From Pedococcus badiiscoriae (lineage in GTDB: Bacteria > Actinomycetota > Actinomycetes > Actinomycetales > Dermatophilaceae), in contig NZ_JACCAB010000001.1 of NCBI RefSeq assembly GCF_013408925.1, positions 1,302,001 through 1,366,000 of the forward strand: 64,000 bases of DNA, read 5' to 3'. The translations under genes and the position numbers were made by a program. Under the pieces are notes generated by a model. It had not been told where the DNA came from. It made no database searches and saw nothing but the letters and a program-made list of their open reading frames with translations. This document shows positions 60,082 through 64,000 of the stretch, piece by piece (the stretch's first letter is position 1; the number at the start of each line of letters is the position of its first letter).

Positions 60082-60276
60082 GGCGAGCAGCGCCGGCCAC
60101 ATCACCATTTCGGGCTCCTATGCCGTGCCCCACGCTCAGGGGCACGGCAAGCGCGCGGGACGTACGGGCGCCAGGGGCCTCGCCGACGTCACCGTCACTG
60201 AGAAGGGCGGCGAGCAGCGCCGGCCCCATCACCATTTCGGGTTCCTATGCCGTGCCCCACGCTCAGGGGCACGGCA
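60082..60276 (+). repeat. Pair of 68-bp direct repeats ending in a terminator-like hairpin
   Basis: Copies at 60082-60149 and 60209-60276 differ at two bases and start 127 bases apart. Each ends with a hairpin: TGCCGTGCCCC, loop ACGCTCA, GGGGCACGGCA. The second copy extends the stem to TATGCC...GGCATA at 60246-60278. The unit GGCGAGCAG(C/T) also recurs just before, so the array has grown in steps. Either hairpin could end transcription of paaI. Confidence 0.85.
60151..60205 (+). pseudogene. Decayed fragment of paaI between the 68-bp repeats
   Basis: The 55 bases between the two 68-bp repeats match part of the paaI coding sequence at about 59882-59936, including CGTACGGGCG, GGCCTC and GACGTCACCGTCAC, with several substitutions and indels. 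One frame still gives GLADVTVTEKGGEQ against PaaI GLTDVTVTREADG. It is a non-functional remnant of a tandem duplication. The rest of 60021-60441 shows no gene. Confidence 0.7.
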
Positions 60277-60441
60277 TAGCGTCGAGAGCGCCGTCCTCAC
60301 CATGCCCGCCACCGAGCCCCGGATCGCCGTGACGGCGCCGTTGCGGACCGCGAGTCCACCGCGGGGACGTGGATCCGGGCTCGTCCACAGGGCTGGGCGC
60401 GATGCCTGTCAGGAGCTGGCCCGGCGCGCCAGGCTGGGTGC

Positions 60442-60915
60442 ATGTTCGAGACCCGGAGCGCGTCGATCGCCCGATTGGTGGCGGCCTGGGAGGACGCCCA
60501 GGATTCCCTCACTCTGGAGGAGAGCGTCGGGCTGGCCTTGCGGAGCCACCGCAGCGTGATGGGCCTGGGCCAGCGTTCCTACGCGCAGGACCGTGGCTGG
60601 AGCAAGAGCCACGGGGCTCGACTGGAGAGCGCGCCGCAGACGCTCAAGCTCGCGGATGTCCTCTCCGCGCTCGAGGGGACGGGTTACCACCTGGTGCTGC
60701 ACCGGGACCGGGACGACGCGCCCGTCGCGCCGGTGGAGTGGCCGGTCACCGAGCTGGTGGCACGGTTCAGTGACGGTCGCCGGCTACCGGCCGCGGCCAA
60801 CCCGGTGCGCTCGTGGTGCGCGCATTCCTGGTTCTTCACCCGCCACCCCGAGGCCAAGGAGACACCGGACTGGACGTGGACCACCCGGAGGCGATGGGAC
60901 GGTCGCACCGACTGA
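60442..60915 (+). CDS. Helix-turn-helix (XRE-like) protein
   Basis: A 157-residue soluble protein. The segment LALRSHRSVMGLGQRSYAQDRGWSKSHGARLESAPQTLKLADVLSALEGTGYHLVL (about 32-87) has the length and pattern of an XRE-type helix-turn-helix. The C-terminal part (WPVTELVARFSDGRRLPAAANPVRSWC) is unfamiliar. It may be a DNA-binding regulator. The first Met, ATG 60442, was used; GGTGC is the only weak ribosome site seen. It runs in the same direction as galE. Confidence 0.6.
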   Translation: MFETRSASIARLVAAWEDAQDSLTLEESVGLALRSHRSVMGLGQRSYAQDRGWSKSHGARLESAPQTLKLADVLSALEGTGYHLVLHRDRDDAPVAPVEWPVTELVARFSDGRRLPAAANPVRSWCAHSWFFTRHPEAKETPDWTWTTRRRWDGRTD

Positions 60916-60968
60916 CCGCGCGGTGATAGCGCACGCGGGGAACCCAGCGCGCGGCATACGGTAGGGCC

Positions 60969-61985
60969 ATGCGCGTCCTCGTCACCGGCGGTGCCGGCTA
61001 CATCGGATCCCACACCGTCGTCCAGCTCGTGGCGGCGGGCCACGAGGTCGTCGTCGTCGACAACTTCTCCAACGCCAAGCCCACCGTGGTCGGGCGCCTC
61101 GAGGCGCTCACCGGGACGCCCCTCGAGGTGCACGCCTTCGACCTGACCGACCGCGACAAGGTCGAGTCGCTCTTCGCGGCGCGCCAGTTCGACGCGGTGA
61201 TCCACTTCGCCGGGCTCAAGGCCGTGGGCGAGAGCGTGGACGTGCCGCTGGAGTACTACCAGAACAACCTCGACTCGACCTTCGCGCTCGTGCGCGCCAT
61301 GCAACGGCACGGCTGCTACCGCCTCGTCTTCTCCTCCTCCGCCACGGTCTACGGCGACAACGCGCCCGTGCCGATGAAGGAGGAGTACCCGACCTCGGCG
61401 ACCAACCCCTACGGCTGGACCAAGGTGATGATCGAGCAGGTGCTGCGGGACGTCGCGAGCACCGACGAGCGGTGGAGGATCGCCCTGCTGCGCTACTTCA
61501 ACCCGGTCGGTGCGCACGCCTCGGGAACGATCGGCGAGGACCCCCAGGGCATCCCCAACAACCTCATGCCGTTCATCGCCCAGGTCGCGGTCGGCAAGCT
61601 GGAGAAGCTCAACGTCTTCGGCGGCGACTACGACACCCCCGACGGGACGGCCCTGCGCGACTACATCCACGTCGAGGACCTGGCCGCCGGTCACCTCGCC
61701 GCCCTGACCAAGCTCGGCAGCACCGACGAGCGGGTCTCGACCTGGAACCTCGGCACCGGCCACGGGACGTCGGTCCTCGAGGTGCTGCACGCCTTCGAGA
61801 AGGCGTGCGGCCACGAGCTGCCCCACGAGATCGTGGAACGACGCGCTGGCGACATCGCCGCCTCGTATGCCGACCCCTCACGTGCGGAGCGCGAGCTCGG
61901 GTGGAAGGCCACCCGCACCATCGAGGACATGTGCGCCGACCAGTGGCGCTGGCAGCGCGGCAACCCGCTGGGCTACCCGGACTGA
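60969..61985 (+). CDS. galE: UDP-glucose 4-epimerase
   Basis: A 338-residue extended SDR. It begins MRVLVTGGAGYIGSHTVVQL (NAD glycine motif), has VIHFAGLKAVGESV, the SSSATVYG serine, YGWTKVMIEQ (Tyr and Lys), LRYFNPVGAH and LRDYIHVEDLA. It converts UDP-glucose and UDP-galactose for cell-wall and capsule sugars. ATG 60969 has GGTAGGGCC just upstream. It appears to be first of a plus-strand set with the phosphatase and TPR protein. Confidence 0.97.
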   Translation: MRVLVTGGAGYIGSHTVVQLVAAGHEVVVVDNFSNAKPTVVGRLEALTGTPLEVHAFDLTDRDKVESLFAARQFDAVIHFAGLKAVGESVDVPLEYYQNNLDSTFALVRAMQRHGCYRLVFSSSATVYGDNAPVPMKEEYPTSATNPYGWTKVMIEQVLRDVASTDERWRIALLRYFNPVGAHASGTIGEDPQGIPNNLMPFIAQVAVGKLEKLNVFGGDYDTPDGTALRDYIHVEDLAAGHLAALTKLGSTDERVSTWNLGTGHGTSVLEVLHAFEKACGHELPHEIVERRAGDIAASYADPSRAERELGWKATRTIEDMCADQWRWQRGNPLGYPD

Positions 61986-62030
61986 GACCCCCGACTGGGA
62001 CCCCGGGTGTCCGAGCCGTTGAATGGACCC

Positions 62031-62552
62031 ATGGCAGCCCAGCGTCCCTATCGAGTCACCGTCGTCTGCACCGGCAACATCTGCCGCTCCCCGATGGGCG
62101 AGTTCATCCTGCGCGAACGGTTCGAGGACGCGGGCCTGGGCGGCGTCGTGGAGGTCGACTCCGCGGGCACCCACTCGTGGGAGGTGGGCAGCCCCGCCGA
62201 CCCACGGACCTTGGCGGCGCTGGCGCGGAACGGCCACGGCGACTTCGGGGGCCGCGACCACGTCGCGCGCAAGTTCGAGCCCTCCTGGCTGTCTGAGGTC
62301 GACCTCGTGCTGGCCGCCGACGCCGGACACCACCGCGAGCTGACCAGGCTCGCCCGCACGCCGGAGCAGCGCGCCAAGATCAGGCTGTTCCGCTCGTTCG
62401 ACCCCGACGCCGCCCGCTCCGGCATGCTCGACATGGACGATCCCTGGTACGGCGACGACTCCTCCTTCGACCAGACGTACGCCGAGGTGGTCGCGGCCGC
62501 TGACGGCGTGGTCGCCCACGTACGCCGCGAGCTCGACCAGGGGAATAGTTGA
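62031..62552 (+). CDS. Low-molecular-weight protein tyrosine phosphatase
   Basis: A 173-residue phosphatase with the P-loop CTGNICRS (C13 and R19, C-x5-R) and the general-acid Asp in DMDDPWYGDDSSF. Length and motifs match bacterial LMW-PTPs linked to exopolysaccharide and stress control. ATG 62031 (MAAQRPYRV) is preferred to the GTG at 62007 because the family starts close to the first strand. The stop lies inside an AT-rich palindrome (62544-62565). Confidence 0.93.
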   Translation: MAAQRPYRVTVVCTGNICRSPMGEFILRERFEDAGLGGVVEVDSAGTHSWEVGSPADPRTLAALARNGHGDFGGRDHVARKFEPSWLSEVDLVLAADAGHHRELTRLARTPEQRAKIRLFRSFDPDAARSGMLDMDDPWYGDDSSFDQTYAEVVAAADGVVAHVRRELDQGNS

Positions 62553-62565
62553 ATATCGAACTATT
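62544..62565. promoter_or_regulatory. AT-rich palindrome before the TPR gene
   Basis: A 22-bp imperfect palindrome with arms AATAGTT and AACTATT and an ATAT centre (18 of 22 positions match their complement). It spans the stop codon of the phosphatase gene and lies 13 bases before the TPR ATG. It is strikingly AT-rich for this genome, so it could be an operator or a promoter -10 region. Confidence 0.5.
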
Positions 62566-62577
62566 GTTGAGCGGGGC

Positions 62578-62970
62578 ATGACGACGAACAGCACGCCTTT
62601 CGCCCTTCGGCTCGAGTGGGCCCGCAGCCGCTTCGACGACGGCGACTTCAGCGCTGCCGTCGCCCTGCTGCGCGAGCTCGTCGAGGAGTCCGAGTCCGAG
62701 ACGTCCGAGCACCTGCACGGCACCGCCGACCTGCGGCTGATGCTGGCCCGGGCATACTTCGGCTCGGCGCAGCTGGGCCGCGCGGAGACCCTGCTCCGTG
62801 CACTCGCCGAGGAATCGCCCGACGACGGCTACGTCCACCTGCTGCTCGGCCGCACCCTGCAGCGGCAACGCCGCTACACCGACGCGCAGCGCCACCTGGC
62901 CCTCGCCGAGGTGCTGGGAGACTACGAGCGCCCCGCCGCCTACGGAGGCGTCTCGGTCGCGACCCGCTGA
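62578..62970 (+). CDS. Tetratricopeptide repeat protein
   Basis: A 130-residue protein with about three TPR units: ALRLEWARSRFDDGDFSAAVALLRELVEE, ADLRLMLARAYFGSAQLGRAETLLRALAEE and GYVHLLLGRTLQRQRRYTDAQRHLALAEVL. TPRs mediate protein contacts; the partner is unknown. ATG 62578 has GAGCGGGGC just before. It lies right after a palindrome, so it may be separately controlled from the phosphatase gene. Confidence 0.85.
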   Translation: MTTNSTPFALRLEWARSRFDDGDFSAAVALLRELVEESESETSEHLHGTADLRLMLARAYFGSAQLGRAETLLRALAEESPDDGYVHLLLGRTLQRQRRYTDAQRHLALAEVLGDYERPAAYGGVSVATR

Positions 62971-63021
62971 GAGCGGGGCCTCCGCTGAGCCCAAGCCTCC
63001 GCAGCGACGGGCTCGCCCGGG

Positions 63022-64000
63022 TCAGCGGCCGCCGGCCAGCTTCCGGTCGCGCTGGTCGACACCCGCAGGGCCGTAGGGGTAGTCGTCCATCTGGGGAGCG
63101 CTGACCTCGGACAGCCGGTCGAGCTGCTCGGCGGACAGGTCGAGGTCGGCCGCCGCGAGGTTGTCGCGCAGCTGCTCGACGGTACGGGCGCCGAGGATCA
63201 CCGACGTGACCGCCGGCTGGGCGCCGACCCAGGCGAGCGCGACCTGCGCGGGCGTGACCCCGGCCTCCTTCGCCACCTCGACCACGGCGTCGATGACCGC
63301 CCAGGTGCGCTCCTGCTGGTTGCGCGGCCCGTACGCCTCCATGCCCCGCTCCGGGTCCTCGCCCAGGCGCGACTCCCCCTTCGGCGTCGTGTCGCGCTGG
63401 TACTTCCCGGTGAGCCACCCCCCGGCCAGGGGTGACCAGGGGAGCAGTCCCAGCCCGCCGTCGAGACAGGCCGGCACGACCTCGTGCTCGATGTCGCGGA
63501 CCAGCAGGTTGTACTGCGGCTGCAGCGTCACCGGTGCTGTCCAACCGTGGGCCCGCGCCGTGTGGACGGCCTTGGTGACCTGCCAGCCGAGGTAGTTGGA
63601 GAAGCCGTAGTAGGAGATCTTGCCGGCGCTGACGGCGTCGTCGAGGAAGCGAAGGGTCTCCTCCAGCGGCGTCACGGCGTCCCACGCGTGCATCTGGTAG
63701 AGGTCGATGTGCTCGACGTCGAGCCGGCGCAGCGAGTCGTCGAGGGCGCGCCGCAGGTGACGGCGGGAGAGGCCGAGGTCGTTCGGCCCGTCGCCCATCG
63801 GGAAGCGGCCCTTCGTCGCGATCACGAGCTGGTCCGCGTCGGTCGGGTGGGCAGCCAGCCAGCGACCGATGATCTCCTCGGACACCCCGGCGCTGTAGAC
63901 GTCGGCGGTGTCCAGGAAGGTGCCACCGGCCTCGACGTAGGCCTCCATGATCTGGCCTGACGTGGTCTCGTCCGCCTCCGCCCCGAACGTCATGGTGCCG
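63022..64000 (-). CDS. Aldo/keto reductase, N-terminus outside the window
   Basis: The reading frame is open to the window edge; the in-window ATG (63993) is the internal Met of a (L)GTMTFG motif, so the true start is upstream. Visible parts: GTFLDTADVYSAGVSEEIIGRW with the catalytic Asp and Tyr, VIATKGRFPMGD with the Lys, IDLYQMHAWDAVTPLEETLRFL with the His, and SVILGARTVEQLRDNL for the cofactor. An NADPH-dependent aldehyde or ketone reductase, it resembles Tas/YajO-like enzymes. Confidence 0.9.
   Translation of the reverse strand, partial: GTMTFGAEADETTSGQIMEAYVEAGGTFLDTADVYSAGVSEEIIGRWLAAHPTDADQLVIATKGRFPMGDGPNDLGLSRRHLRRALDDSLRRLDVEHIDLYQMHAWDAVTPLEETLRFLDDAVSAGKISYYGFSNYLGWQVTKAVHTARAHGWTAPVTLQPQYNLLVRDIEHEVVPACLDGGLGLLPWSPLAGGWLTGKYQRDTTPKGESRLGEDPERGMEAYGPRNQQERTWAVIDAVVEVAKEAGVTPAQVALAWVGAQPAVTSVILGARTVEQLRDNLAAADLDLSAEQLDRLSEVSAPQMDDYPYGPAGVDQRDRKLAGGR

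Overview
The window is a high-GC actinobacterial chromosome segment. Four things point to an actinobacterium: a mycothiol-type maleylpyruvate isomerase homologue, a close match to mycobacterial FadE5, a dUMP-forming type dCTP deaminase, and small actinobacterial families (DUF6458, DUF6584). Intrasporangiaceae or a related Micrococcales family is my guess. No phage, IS element, CRISPR array or rRNA was seen; there is one tRNA.

Layout. 1-1.9 kb: two hydrolases, dcd, tRNA-Gly(CCC) with a strong terminator and a nearby copy of its 3' end. 2-7.5 kb: two convergent genes for secreted proteins, one an Exordium-like protein with an HEYAE motif, the other a 1304-residue repeat protein. 7.8-9.3 kb: an orphan histidine-kinase-like ATPase and a flavin-binding PPOX protein. 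9.3-15 kb: a minus-strand catabolic operon (histidinol-dehydrogenase-like enzyme, amino-acid permease, carbon-nitrogen hydrolase, LLM flavoenzyme) with a divergent LysR regulator. 15-26 kb: a larger catabolic locus with a bicupin, an HpcH/HpaI aldolase, a hydrolase with an unusual N-terminal domain, an SDR, a second histidinol-dehydrogenase-like enzyme, a LacI regulator, a tandem SnoaL-like protein and an RbsABC-type ABC importer. Three copies of the palindrome ATACGTAT, the only ones I found in the window, lie in front of the structural operons of this locus and make a self-consistent LacI regulon. Its substrate is unknown.

26-35 kb: kup, an unrecognised 154-residue protein, an MMPL transporter, an FMO-like flavoprotein and a secreted duplicated-domain protein. 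35-46 kb: DUF6584, fadE5 behind two TetR-like operators, DUF6458, an operon of CopD-CtaG fusion, nitrilase and thioredoxin-NHL protein, a mycothiol-dependent isomerase homologue, and a MarR-MFS drug efflux pair. 46-60 kb: branched-chain 2-oxoacid dehydrogenase (bkdABC), aldo/keto reductase, aromatic aminotransferase, a holin-like membrane protein, paaN, a CitAB-type two-component system, a divergent NitT/TauT-type ABC importer and paaI. This block is consistent with catabolism of branched-chain and aromatic acids. 60-64 kb: a duplicated stretch carrying a decayed paaI fragment, an HTH protein, galE, a low-molecular-weight tyrosine phosphatase, a TPR protein and a truncated aldo/keto reductase.

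All functional calls come from reading motifs, gene order and remembered family signatures; no database search was run.
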